Source: Anisus vortex (lineage: Eukaryota > Mollusca > Gastropoda > Planorbidae). From it: a stretch of DNA of 64,000 nucleotides. The translations under genes and the position numbers were made by a program. The notes under the pieces were generated by a model that was not told the DNA's origin, ran no database searches, and saw only the letters and a program-made list of their open reading frames with translations. Positions 21,865 to 32,995 of the stretch are shown here, one piece after another (the stretch's first letter is position 1; every line of letters begins with the position of its first letter). The DNA lies in NCBI GenBank assembly GCA_949126835.1, contig OX421499.1, positions 8,015,026 to 8,079,025 of the forward strand, written 5' to 3'.

Positions 21865-24800
21865 CTGGAATAGATATCAAGAAAACTTTAGATAACTTTC
21901 AAGAAATATTATATGACTCTAGAAAGGTACCCACCCATCATTCCATATAGACAAAGTGGCCAAGCCATCTCAATTGTCTTTGCCTTCTTTTCGTCCATGA
22001 TGATGTACCTACCAGTACTGTTTTTAATTATTTATTTTTTTTCAAAATGTTCCACATAGACGCTTAGAATGAAATCTTTCAATTTTATTAAAAATGAGTA
22101 TCGTTCTATCTCATTAGTAAAAAGATGGACCCAGAGTACATTGTATTATTTTATTATGTAAAGTACTTTTTGGACAAAACTCATTATAGAGCTGGGGAAG
22201 CAACGGTCACCAGTTTATGTGACTACGGCATACTAGGGGATGTGTGGCCAGCACAATGCCCAGCCGCCTTTACTTTACCACAACTAATGTCAGGTACCCA
22301 TCAAAGCTGAGTAGACTCAGAAACATCCTCCAGTCCGGAGAACAATTCCTAGCCTTTATCAAGATTCAAACCCAGAACCTTTGCAACGCCAGTCGAACGC
22401 GCTGTCGCTCGACCACCGTGTTCAGTGGAGTAAGGAAAATATTTAAAATTTGTAGCAGATTCCATAGAGATGAGCTTGTCTCAGAGACACTGACGAATTC
22501 TGAGACACAAAGAGTCTTTTAAAATAGTTTAAAGATCTTTCTCTTTAACTAGTGTTTGTGTGTCTTACGTGCCCCTACATTTGAATTTTATACCAAGAAC
22601 ACCGCAGGCTAAATGTAATAGTAATAACATGGAGAGATACTCTATGTAAATAAACATCATCATTTTTTTTTTGCATAATCTAGTATAGTATTATGCAAAA
22701 GCTTATTATTAATACCGTTGTTTTTCATTCATTGGTACTCATTCTAAGGTGACAACAAAACTTACAATTTGCAGAAATGCAAAACAACAAAACTAACAAA
22801 CTCAAGGATGATAGCACGAAAACAACAACATCAACAACACTATAGATCTAGTGTATAATACTTAGTGAATTCAAAGAAAGGTTGACACCAAAGTCTTAAT
22901 AATATTATAGAGTATAGAGTTTCAATAGCCTAAGGTAATGACAGTAAGCTTAGTGAATATAAAACATATTAGGAATCTAGTTGTCACCTACAAAAAAAGT
23001 CGAAATTTAAAACGCATAACGCATAAGTGATTGCGCAACTATACAATTATTCACCTCAATAGTACACAGTTACTTATATACTCTCTATCAAACTTTTATA
23101 AACAAACTAGTAGTTTTCCCCATCAAAATAACGGAGAGCCGAATGATTACAATGTATTTTGCTGAAAGACAAAGAAAAAACAACAATAAAGACTGTCAAA
23201 CGGTATTTAGTATTTTTATATTGTTTACGGTCGGTTGGCCCTGGAACATGCATATGCATTGTTTCTGTCAAGCTTCTGACTTCTTATAAATAATATTAAA
23301 CAAACAAGAATACTATGAAAAGAAAAAAAAACCCACTAATACCAAAACAATAAAAAAAGTATTTAATAAAAAAAGTAGACTATAATTGAATATTTCGCGG
23401 TACGAGAAAACACAGTCCCCGAAAAGGACCATAACGTGAAAGCATTTCAAAGGGATATTATTATGAAAGGGCACTCAGTTTAGAACCTTAACATACGGTG
23501 ATTAGTAATAGGTCTAAATTTATTTTTTTTTAATAATGAATTAAGCAATATTCTTAATATAATTAAAAAAAATTGGATGACGTTTCCAATTTATACATTT
23601 AACTTTTGACCCGAATAGTCGAACAGTTTAGGAGCCTATAGAGTACAAGCATCTAAATAAATACATAAACCAACTCACGGTAACTATGTATATTGATAAT
23701 TTATCATTACTCAAAAGCGTATTACCCAAGCATGTTGGTATGTAAATGCACATGTATATGTGGACATAAGGATATAAACTCTGTTCTTATCTCTTATGCG
23801 AGAACAAATGCATACAATTAGGCTTTTTTTTCCGAGTGGCATCCGGGTATGGAATGAGTTACCTGAATAAACCAGGAAAACCAGTAACTCAACATCATTT
23901 AAAAAACTAATCAAAATGCAAGACTAGCTAGGCTCAGACCAGGGATGAGCGTAGGACGCAATAATCTTCGTTGAACATATTTTAGCCCCTTACTGTTTCA
24001 CTTTTATATTAGGTCGGGTAAATGCTAGATTTATTGGCTTTGTTCTATTTTTGTAAAGTTTTATCTAAATGCTAGATTTATTGGCTTTGTTCTATTTTTG
24101 TAAAGTTTTATCTAAGTGCTAGATTTATTGGCTTTGTTCTATTTTTGTAAAGTTTTATCTAAATGCTAGATTTATTGGCTTTGTTCTATTTTTGTAAAGT
24201 TTTATCTAAATGCTAGATTTATTGGCTTTGTTCTATTTTTGTAAAGTTTTATCTAAATGCTAGATTTATTGGCTTTGTTCTATTTTTGTAAAGTTTTATC
24301 TAAATGCTAGATTTATTGGCTTTGTTCTATTTTTGTAAAGTTTTATCTAAATGCTAGATTTATTGGCTTTGTTCTATTTTTGTAAAGTTTTATCTAAATG
24401 CTAGATTTATTGGCTTTGTTCTATTTTTGTAAAGTTTTATCTAAATGCTAGATTTATTGGCTTTGTTCTATTTTTGTAAAGTTTTATCTAAATGCTAGAT
24501 TTATTGGCTTTGTTCTATTTTTGTAAAGTTTTAATTTGCTAATTAGATTTATATTGTTTTAGCCTAGATAATTATATCCGTGTTCTTAGTTGTATGTTGC
24601 TCAATGTTAATTGCACTCTGAGCTTACATTATGTTTACTGGCAGCGCTATACAAATATAATTATTGTGATATAAGATAAGATGTATATGTAATACATGTA
24701 CATAAGTACTTACCTAAACATGTACATCTTCCCCCACTACAGGAGGCTTCTGTCCAGACTATATGGGTTATCCAGCAGGATGTATCGCCATAGCAGGAAT

Positions 24801-25771
24801 CATGTATCTGGCAACACCTAGAAAGGCACACATACAATATCAGAGATGCTGAAGGTAAAGTGTTTTTTGTTTTTTTTACATATGGGGCCTAGTGATTTTA
24901 CTATTTATAGACTAGACAGAACACCATTGATTTGTCTTCACAAAAATGAACAATAAAAATTCAAAAACTGCACCTGTCCACAGCATCCAGTGGCGTCCCG
25001 CCTCCGCCAAGTCCACAATAGCAGCCGTATCCGTTGTAGTCCAAGGAGTCCCTCCCCGTGTAGAACGTGATCACATTACTTAGCGTGATCATGCCACGTG
25101 GAGTGGACGCTGAACCGGTCAGAAGTCTACTTGCTGTGAAGTGAAAAAGACACTTGACCAGTATGTATACTCTTTAGTTTTGTGTTGCTATTGTTGATTG
25201 TATTAGTAAATACACATTAGTATAAAATTGTATTTCAAATGAAATATTGTATTGCAAAAGTAATCAGTGACTTAGGAAGGGTTTTTGGTGGGCATTAATC
25301 AGAGATAGAAGGTCATTCTATGCTAGCGTATGTTATTTTATGCCAGTCTACGCTTGTCTTTTATAGCCTATGCTAGTCTTTGCGTATATGTTAGTCTATG
25401 CTAGTTTAAGCTTGGCTATACTAGTGCAGGTTTATGCATGTAAATGCTTTACCAATCTATGTTAGTCTATGATAGGCCATGCTATTCCATGCAAGTCTCT
25501 GCTAGTCTCTGTTATTTTATTTTATTCTATGCTTATCTGTTTTTGTCTATGCTAGTCTAAATCTGCCAGAGCCCATCTCCCCTTCCCTCCCAATTAGTGA
25601 CCACTAGGCTCCCTGTATATTGCATGCACAATGCTTACACCAAAATGATTCGCCTCTTCTTAAAAAAATTGTATAAATGTACGGTATATTATAAAACTTA
25701 ATTGAGAAGTTATGCTTACCAGCAGACGACACAAAGATACAGAGAACGAGAGTCTGTGTCAGGGAAATCAT
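21755..25771 (-). CDS. Secreted phospholipase A2, four-exon gene
   Basis: Joining 25771-25720, 25133-24974, 24817-24714 and 21864-21755 gives a 141-residue protein with consistent phases (1, 2, 1) and GT-AG borders. sPLA2 hydrolyses the sn-2 ester of phospholipids with Ca2+, here outside the cell or in vesicles. Residues 1-17 form a signal peptide ([17 protein letters not shown]). The Ca2+ loop is [16 protein letters not shown] (50-65). The active site is CCQIHDSC (72-79), with His76 and Asp77. The partner Asp is in [10 protein letters not shown] (Asp119). The mature part has 14 Cys, fitting seven disulfides. All key catalytic residues are present, so an active enzyme is likely. Length is normal for the family. 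The role (digestion, defence, signalling) cannot be told. Intron 3 (2.85 kb) holds a SINE, LINE pieces and a 47-bp VNTR. Confidence 0.92.
22170..22428 (-). mobile_element. SINE family 1 copy in sPLA2 intron 3
   Basis: Reverse-oriented copy with CAGCCGCCTTTACTTTAC and TGAGTAGACTCAG, and a degraded head (GCGCTGTCGCTCGACCACCG) at its right end. Confidence 0.8.
22430..22625 (+). mobile_element. LINE 3' tail in sPLA2 intron 3
   Basis: Contains CTGAGACACAAAGAGTCTTT, CTTTCTCTTTAACTAGTG and ATACCAAGAACACCGCAGGC, matching the tail at 37690-37830. Confidence 0.6.
22630..23785. other. Intronic sequence, nothing recognised
   Basis: AT-rich part of sPLA2 intron 3 without a recognisable repeat family. 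Confidence 0.45.
23788..24690 (+). mobile_element. LINE 3' end carrying an internal 47-bp VNTR
   Basis: The stretch at 23791-23985 encodes a degraded LINE C-terminus (TCTTATGCGAGAACAAATGC, then GAATGAGTTACCTGAATAAA and AAGACTAG) and GCGTAGGACGCAATAATCTT. The VNTR 24019-24535 follows, then a tail with GGCAGCGCTATACAAATATA and a GATATAAGATAAGATG end. Related tails occur at 58152-58361 and 58618-58848, without the VNTR. Confidence 0.65.
24019..24535. repeat. 47-bp tandem repeat, 11 copies
   Basis: Units begin TAAATGCTAGATTTATTGGC and recur every 47 bp from 24019. They are nearly identical (one unit has TAAGTG), so the array is young or homogenised. It lies about 180 bp inside sPLA2 intron 3. 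Confidence 0.95.
24714..24817 (-). CDS. sPLA2 exon 3
   Basis: Acceptor TTTCTAG, donor GTAAGT. It encodes [14 protein letters not shown], with the active-site His-Asp, and then a Cys-rich stretch ending in GGRCTCL. Confidence 0.93.
24974..25133 (-). CDS. sPLA2 exon 2
   Basis: Acceptor CACTTCACAG, donor GTGCAG. It encodes the N-terminal helix of the mature enzyme ([18 protein letters not shown]) and the calcium loop. Confidence 0.93.
25320..25560. repeat. Degenerate 10-15-bp repeat in sPLA2 intron 1
   Basis: CTATGCTAGTCTATG-like words recur with many substitutions. This is an old, decayed tandem array. Confidence 0.7.
25720..25771 (-). CDS. sPLA2 exon 1 (signal peptide)
   Basis: ATG at 25771, donor GTAAGC. 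It encodes a hydrophobic signal peptide. A good acceptor (TATATTCTCACAG, exon from 25789) lies 18 bp upstream of the ATG, so a further 5' UTR exon may exist beyond the 70-bp VNTR. Confidence 0.85.
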
Positions 25772-25799
25772 CCTCACGAGAATCTGGGGCTGTGAGAAT

Positions 25800-26830
25800 A
25801 TATAAAAAGAAACTGTTAGAGAAAATAAAGAGAAACAAATATAATATATAGAGTGAACATGTGAGAATATATAAAGAGAAATTGTGAGAGTAAATAAAGA
25901 GAATATGTGAAAATGAAAATAGCGAAACTGTGAAAGTAAACAAAGAAAAAATGTGATAGTATTTGAAGCAATATGTCAGAGTATACAAAGAGACCATGTG
26001 AAAGTAAACAAAGAGAAACAGTGCTAATATATGAATCAATATGTCAGAGTATATACAAAGAGACCATGTGAAAGTAAACAAAGAGAAACAGTGATAGTAT
26101 ATGAATCAATATGTCAGAGTATATACAAAGAGACCATGTGAAAGTAAACAAAGAGAAACAGTGATAGTATATGAATCAATATGTCAGAGTATATACAAAG
26201 AGACCATGTGAAAGTAAACAAAGAAAAACAGTGATAGTATATGAATCAATATGTCAGAGTATATACAAAGAGACCATGTGAAAGTAAACAAAGAGAAACA
26301 GTGATAGTATATGAATCAATATGTCAGAGTATATACAAAGAGACCATGTGAAAGTAAACAAAGAAAAACAGTGATAGTATATGAATCAATATGTCAGAGT
26401 ATATACAAAGAGACCATGTGAAAGTAAACAAAGAAAAACAGTGATAGTATATGAATCAATATGTCAGAGTATATACAAAGAGACCATGTGAAAGTAAACA
26501 AAGAAAAACAGTGATAGTATATGAATCAATATGTCAGAGTATATACAAAGAGACCATGTGAAAGTAAACAAAGAAAAACAGTGATAGTATATGAATCAAT
26601 ATGTCAGAGTATATACAAAGAGACCATGTGAAAGTAAACAAAGAAAAACAGTGATAGTATATGAATCAATATGTCAGAGTATATACAAAGAGACCATGTG
26701 AAAGTAAACAAAGAAAAACAGTGATAGTATATGAATCAATATGTCAGAGTATATACAAAGAGACCATGTGGGAGTGAATAAAGAGAAACAGTGAGGCTAT
26801 ATAGAGAGAAATATGGCGTGTCGGAAAGTC
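25800..26830. repeat. 70-bp VNTR directly upstream of sPLA2
   Basis: Units containing ATGTCAGAGTATATACAAAG and ACCATGTGAAAGTAAACAAA recur every 70 bp from about 25971 to 26780. The core of about 11 units is nearly identical. Shorter degenerate units (GTGAGAATATATAAAGAGAAA) occupy 25790-25970, next to the gene. The array lies in the putative promoter or a 5' UTR intron. Confidence 0.93.
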
Positions 26831-26867
26831 GCCCGCACAGTAAACTTGTAAAGTATTTTTTTCCAGA

Positions 26868-27124
26868 CCAGGTTTGGCCATTTTGCTAGTGAAGCACAGC
26901 TCGCCGGTTTTCATTGCCACAGCAGACAAGGGGATCGTGTAGTAAACACAATGCTAAACTGCCTTTACTCCCCCCCCCCCAAACAAAATTAGTCAGCTAC
27001 CATCAGACTTAGGGTAGGATCAGGGATACTCAATACTCCCGGAGTAAACGCTGGAGTTCAACCCAGATTCGAATCCGAGGCCTTTGGAATGACCACCCGA
27101 ACGTGTTTCCATAGACCACCGTAG
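26868..27124 (-). mobile_element. SINE family 1, diverged copy
   Basis: Reverse copy with AACTGCCTTTACTCCCC, TTCGAATCC (box B) and a degraded head. More diverged than the others. Confidence 0.6.
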
Positions 27125-27129
27125 ACTTA

Positions 27130-27478
27130 AGGAGCAGATATAATAACACTGGGTATTATGGTGACATTTTGAACTCTCCCCCAACCATTTCCTCATTTTT
27201 TATGTATGTTGTACATGTGTAGCAAGAATACGAGCCTCTCTTAGGGTTCAGAGAATAGCCATTGGCGTTCTTTTTCCATGCTGAAGACTATTCAACGATA
27301 ATAATACGTGACTGTACAGATTGAGCTCCAGTCCAAACTACTCTCACCTTCTGAAAGGGCGAGCAACATTTTAATAGCATAATGAATAAAACCTAATATA
27401 TTTGTTAGCATTTGCTTACTGGTAATGTTTGGCTTTTTTTTCACATTTGTTTTTAGAACAAGACCATACCACTGTATG
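27130..27478. other. No gene seen
   Basis: Nothing recognised. Confidence 0.35.
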
Positions 27479-27486
27479 ATCTATAG

Positions 27487-27683
27487 TAGGCGTCGGAAAA
27501 CTTGTTATAATAGTTTGTCAAAGCAGGTTTTCTAATTTAGTCAGCGTGTCAATGGCTTAAAAGTCGTTATGCTATAGCACATAATTTTTGTAGAAGATAA
27601 TTTTAGGGTGGTCTCTTTCGCGTGTCATTGAAACTCGCTCTGTGTGCCAAGTCTGGAACGCGTTCGTAGGTTGCCGACCCCTG
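27487..27683. mobile_element. Short hAT-like MITE with 8-bp target duplication
   Basis: The ends TAGGCGTCGG and CCGACCCCTG form an imperfect TIR. ATCTATAG flanks it exactly at 27479-27486 and 27684-27691. The body is 197 bp, non-coding, with GTGTGCCAAGTCTGGAACGC near the right end. A relative lies at 57453-57658. Confidence 0.85.
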
Positions 27684-27704
27684 ATCTATAGCGTAAGTTA
27701 GGAT

Positions 27705-27790
27705 AAGTCAAAGATTCAAACCACTGATGAGCGTAGGACACAATAAACTTTAACATAGAAGGAATGTCCTGTAACATTTAAGATAAGTCA
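27705..27790 (+). mobile_element. LINE/SINE 3' tail fragment
   Basis: CACTGATGAGCGTAGGACAC through AACATTTAAGATAAGTC matches the terminal segment of the copies at 58152-58361 and 58618-58848. Confidence 0.6.
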
Positions 27791-27799
27791 CATGCTTCT

Positions 27800-28570
27800 A
27801 GATCAGTGATGTCCCCCAAAAGTGTCTCCGCTTGAGAACAAATCAAAATGTGCTCCAAATTATAACATAATTATAACGCTGAATATAATAAGCGTTTGAG
27901 TCTTTAGCCATTGGAACATATTCTATTTTAAAATTTTGAGAATGGCGAAAGATTTATGACGGTTTACTAAGAAATGAAAGTTGGTTAGTCGTTGATTAAA
28001 CCACGAAAACAAGATTTTTTTTTTGTTCTTTATAAATCAACACAACGCCTTTCACTATATATTTTAAAATAAATGTATTGACTTTCTATACATTTTTTAT
28101 TGTTAGTTTCATTTTATAAATAGTCTAATTGGGATTCTGCCCCAAAAAATTATTTCTAAAACTCCTTGGATATAAAAAAAAAAGAAAGAGAAGTTCGCGA
28201 TACACTGATCTAAGAGTTCAAGGATGCGCCGAGAAAATATTTTACAACAGATTTCTTTTTTTATCTATCGCAATGTTGTATTGCAAATCTGTGCCAACTA
28301 ATCTCTTTTGTTCATATCTTTTTTTGTCTTCTCTTATCTTGGTTAAAACTGAATTTTAGTGATCTACCTAGGACAGAGAATTCCACGGTGCGAGAATTGA
28401 CATTCTCTTATAGAAGTCTTAGGAGGAGACTGGTCACGAGTGTATGTTTGAAATAATGGGAGAGAAAAAGGGTTTTACAGATAATGATCCGACGATCAAA
28501 TTTGAATGAAAGAAATGTTAGAGGACATAACTTTTCTGGCATAGGTTTCGATAAACTGTTATTCTAATTT
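27800..28570. other. No gene seen
   Basis: AT-rich; no coding sequence or repeat family recognised. Confidence 0.35.
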
Positions 28571-28579
28571 ATCTTCCAT

Positions 28580-28960
28580 TAGTATTGGTAATTATCTATT
28601 CTATATGTCTGTCTTTGTGTCTATATTTCTATCTTTCTATATATATATCATATATATCATATATCTATCTATATGTTATCTATCTATCTGTTTTACTATC
28701 TATTTTTCTAATTTTCTATCTATTTAATTATCTAAATATGTTCCAGTTGTCTATATATATATATATATAAATGTCTATCCCTATCTAATTATCTATTTAT
28801 CTATGAATCTGTCTGGCTATCTATCTATCTGTCTATCTTTTTTTTTCTATCCTTCTAGCTTTCTTTCTCTTTATTTATCTAATTGATTTCTAGTAATCTA
28901 TTTAGATATTTATCTGTCTATCTACCTCTATCTGTCTCTCTGTCTGTTTGTCTTTCCGAC
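28580..28960. repeat. Degenerate (CTAT)n microsatellite
   Basis: Long run of CTAT/CTGT tetramers with interruptions and short (TA)n stretches. Confidence 0.85.
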
Positions 28961-28969
28961 TGTCCGTTC

Positions 28970-30340
28970 AGCCGACCTCCCACTTGTCTGCCTAGCTAAC
29001 TAATTTTATATATTACAGATAAAAAAGATTATTGCAGCCAGCTAATTAAAAAAAATATATATTTATTATATAGTGCAAGGTAGTTAGAGGCACCGAGAGG
29101 GGGGGGGGGGCTATTGGGAGCAAATTACATGTAGTGCAAATAAAGGAGTAAATAGTGAAGGGTAAAGAAAAATAGCCAAAAAAAAAAAAACAGAGCGAGA
29201 TTTCTAAATAGAAAATTGAATAGATTTAATTTAAAGAAATAATAATGTCAATTTAAAGAAAATATGCAAATCTATAAATTTATTTTTTTACTTTATGTGT
29301 ATTAAAGCTGGCGAGGCGTGTAAGACACCTATAAGTTCCCATTAAAAGTACATAGCTGGGTCAACACCTTGAGACCCCCTCCCCCATTCCCTTCTATTGC
29401 GTATGGTAAAGCATTACACGGACGAAAAACTACCAAAAACTCGGAATGGAGAACGGAACAACGCAACACTACCCGTCTCACAAAGCACAATTTATGTAGT
29501 CTTGACAAAGGTTCATGTGTACAGGGTAATGTCGCACCGTAAATGTGAAAAGGGAGAAAGGTGTAGTGCAAAGTGGTCGGTAACGTTTTTGATCATAGTG
29601 TGTCAAAGTAGCATTTCTAAGTCTTTCAGAGTGCCAATTTGTCAAAACGTCATATTGCTCTTTTCTTGTTGAAGAGACTTGAATTGCACTTTTGGTGATC
29701 TCTTGCGAGCCATTGACAAATGCTCTGCGTGCCAAGTATGGCACGCGTGACGTGTGTTGCCGAACCTTGATGTAGTGCATGTGTTGACGGGATACCAAGC
29801 ATGCGGCGTGCCTCGGACAGAGGCTTGGATCCACCCTTTTTACTTAAGAGAAGAACGGCTTGTCTAGTTTAAGACTTTTACATTTGGAAGAGGTGAATGG
29901 GTTGGGGGTCAAGGGCCTTTCTTGCACACTAAGTCTGCAGGATTGTATACTACTCAACTCATGGGCCACAAAGCTGGCGAAGTGTGTAAAACACCGGTCC
30001 GAGAAGAAGGGACAAATGAAGTCTGGTTGTCTCGTAGTTTCATCAGCTCTTATGTTTTACATGACATAAGTTTTAGATAGTAAAGGCTTGGCCAATTGCT
30101 GGCCACGTAAACAAAACAACAACAGAAACTGTCGAACGCTAAGGAACCAGAGTCACCAGCCATTTTGACCAGCATTGTAGACATAAAGACAGACTAAGAT
30201 TGAGTTTATAACTGATCAACACATTATTTCATTCGGACATTGTAACATAGTATACTTCTCATAAAAATATAGACCAATGAAGTTAAAGATTTAAAATATT
30301 AGGCAAATAAAATATAAACACGCAGTCTACTTTTCGGTTG
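28970..30340. other. No gene seen; MITE remnant
   Basis: At 29585-29775 the text resembles the short hAT-like MITE (GTGCCAAGTATGGCACGCGT near the right end) but the ends are lost. AAGCTGGCGA(A/G) followed by GTGTAA occurs at 29306 and 29969, suggesting another diverged pair. No coding sequence recognised. Confidence 0.4.
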
Positions 30341-30348
30341 AACTAAAC

Positions 30349-31347
30349 CATAGGTTCTCAACGGGGGCGATTGGGGGGCGGAAAAGGGCAAAAGGGTGGT
30401 ACAAACGTACCTGATATAATTTGAACAACTCAGCTATTTTAATTGATTAGTTTTTGGATCAAATGTGATGTGAACGCAAGTAATGCTAAATATCCGATAT
30501 CCCCCAACAGTAGGCCTACATATTGTTATACTAATAAGAGATATGAATCGCATGTACTTTTTCAACAACTAGAGGTCACTATTAGACGAGTAGGCCTATG
30601 GTGTGCGGCCGTCTCGTTATATGGTTAGTTTACCGCACTGTCAAACGACACGACACGCGATCCATCCCTTCCGCCGACCGATCCCTGTCGCCCAAACATT
30701 TGCAATTATTAATATTTTGATCTCAGTTTTACTGTGATGTCCTTAAAATGCGTTAAGTAACTGGATGATATAAGTAATATCATCGTTGAGCGTATAGGAT
30801 ACTTAGTAATTGTACAAACTGGGTAGTTATTTCAATGTTTAAAAATATACGTATAAATTATTTAGTCATATAATATTTATGAAATTTTCAAATACTTTTT
30901 ACAGTTTGATCATTTTAAAGTTATAAATTGTAAGCCATTTATTCTTTTATAAAAGAAAAAAAAAGAAACATTAGAAATAATAGCTCAAATGAAACGGGCT
31001 AAGTATTTCCCTTTAATTAAAGAATCGTTACACATTTATTTGATTCAATTGTGATTCCAAACAAATTCTGTTTTGTAATATAACAAAAATTACTGACTAA
31101 TTTCCTCTTGTTTAGATAATTTGTTGATCTATACATTCTTACAATATGTTTCCTATTCAGTTATTTTAATAATAATAAATAAGTCCACAAATCTAGTCGG
31201 CCTAAACAAAAATTGCGGAGACTATATTAACCCTTTAACGTCCAGAGGTGTGGGGGGGAAAGGGCGCTAAAGTTTCGGGGGGGGGGGCGATGAGCGGAAA
31301 ATAAAATTACAAGGGGGCGTAGAATCGAAAAAGGTTGAGAACCTATG
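30349..31347. mobile_element. hAT-type MITE, copy 2, with perfect 8-bp target duplication
   Basis: Same CATAGGTTCTCAAC / GTTGAGAACCTATG ends as at 16217-17320. AACTAAAC flanks it at 30341-30348 and 31348-31355. The 999-bp body aligns with copy 1, including the internal SINE-like stretch (30597-30695), and has no coding frame. Confidence 0.92.
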
Positions 31348-31355
31348 AACTAAAC

Positions 31356-31805
31356 TATACATGTATTTACATTATAAATAACATAAATAAACATCATTTA
31401 ACAAAAGAAATTGTTATTTTTTTTTTTTGTTTTTTATATAAAGTTTCGAGTTTTCTATTTGTGTTTCTTTAAAACAATTTTTAAACAATTCTCAATTTAA
31501 AATTTTTTACCTTGGCGCTGTAATTGCGAGCTGCAGCAGACGGGAGACAAAATATTTGACCTATTTTCACAATTATTTATAGGTTTACAAACAAAAAAAT
31601 ACATTAAAAAAAAATCTTGTACACGATTAAAAAAAATAAAGTAAGACAAAGAATTGTGTCCTAAAACAAATGTGCTAATTTTGTTTTAATCAGATTTCAT
31701 TTCTTAAAAATTTGTCACGATTTTACTTTTTATCTAATAGTGTAGATCAAGGTTTCCGACCAATTTAGTCTGCAGAACCATAGAAAGTACAAATTAAAAT
31801 CAAAG
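31356..31805. other. No gene seen
   Basis: AT-rich; the patch 31740-31790 has a CAAGGTTTCCGACC string resembling a MITE end, without a partner. Confidence 0.35.
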
Positions 31806-31818
31806 TAAAGAATATTGA

Positions 31819-32061
31819 AGGCTCTGGGTTCAAGTCCTGGTGGAGGCTAAGATTTTTTTCGGGACTAGACTGTCCCTGAGTCCACCTGGCTCTGATGGGT
31901 AACTGACATTAGTTGGGGTAAAGTAAAGGAGGCGGGGCATTGTGCTGGCGACACATTGACACATCCTTTAGTATACTGTGGCCACAGAAACTGGAGAACG
32001 TTGCTTCAACAGTCCTATGATCAGTATGATCAGTTTTATCCGAAGGGTACTTTACTTTACT
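31819..32061 (+). mobile_element. SINE family 1, 5'-truncated, with 13-bp target duplication
   Basis: Begins at the box B region (GGGTTCAAGTCC), continues through TGAGTCCACCTGGCTCTGAT and ends CTTTACTTTACT. TAAAGAATATTGA is repeated exactly at 31806-31818 and 32062-32074. The insertion was truncated when it occurred. Confidence 0.88.
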
Positions 32062-32074
32062 TAAAGAATATTGA

Positions 32075-32716
32075 TATTTTTTTATTTTAAACTTTGAATT
32101 AGTCTAAAAGACATGATTATGATTTTAACAGAAAAGATATTTGACTCGAGGGTTTAGTTATCAACAGACAGAATCCCATTTCTTTGTCAATCATCAACAA
32201 TTTTTCTCGATACTTTGACTTTATTTCATTCAATGCTGAGAGAATCATAATTCACGACGAATGCGATGTTGTAAACGGCAGCAACATGTTAACGGTCGTC
32301 TAAGCTTCGTTATATTTATCAAGATCAAGATAGAAACCTAAACTTTAAAAAAATTAAAGTAGGGTTTAATCTTAAAAAACAACAACAACATAGAAACACT
32401 GGCTACAGCGTAGGCTTTAATCTTAAAACAAGATACAAACACATCATATCATCTAATGTCTGAGATCGTCATCTCCAATTAACTCGGAAGATTTGTCCAC
32501 CTTAAGGTTCCACCTAATCCCATTAGGGAATCACTGATCTAGATTATGGAATTAGACAAGTGAAACATGGTCAAACCTAGGAAAAGTGATATGTCCTCAT
32601 GATGTTACTTACTTTACTTACTGCCGCTTTGGAGTTTTGGCCATCTATAGAACTTTAGAGTTATCTAACCTAACCCAATGTTTCCATTGCTTAATAGGTG
32701 TAATAATGTAATCCCC
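32075..32716. other. No gene seen
   Basis: Unassigned, with AT-rich and poly-A stretches. Confidence 0.35.
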
Positions 32717-32717
32717 T

Positions 32718-32985
32718 AGGACCAAATTGATTTATAAGGCCGATGAAGCAGCGTTCAACAGTTACTGTGGCCGGTGCACACCAGGTGATTGTGGGTGCCA
32801 GCACAATGCACAGCCGCCTTTTACTTTACCCCAAACTAAGGTCAGGTATCCATCAGAGCTGGGTAGACTCAGGGACCCACTCCAGACCCAGGAAAAATAT
32901 CCTAGTCTTCTGCAGTATTTGAACCCGGGACCATCTGTACGCAAGTAGATCGCGCTGCCACACGGCCACCGTGTCCGTATATATA
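32718..32985 (-). mobile_element. SINE family 1 copy
   Basis: Reverse copy from GGACCAAATTGATTTATAAG to CGCGCTGCCACACGGCCACC (tRNA-like head). Confidence 0.83.
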
Positions 32986-32995
32986 CAGTGGCGTA

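Noticed and set aside
25716..26081. 121-residue minus-strand ORF rich in Phe and Leu as a membrane protein
   Set aside because: It runs through the 70-bp repeat and overlaps sPLA2 exon 1 in another frame. Its hydrophobicity reflects the AT-rich repeat.
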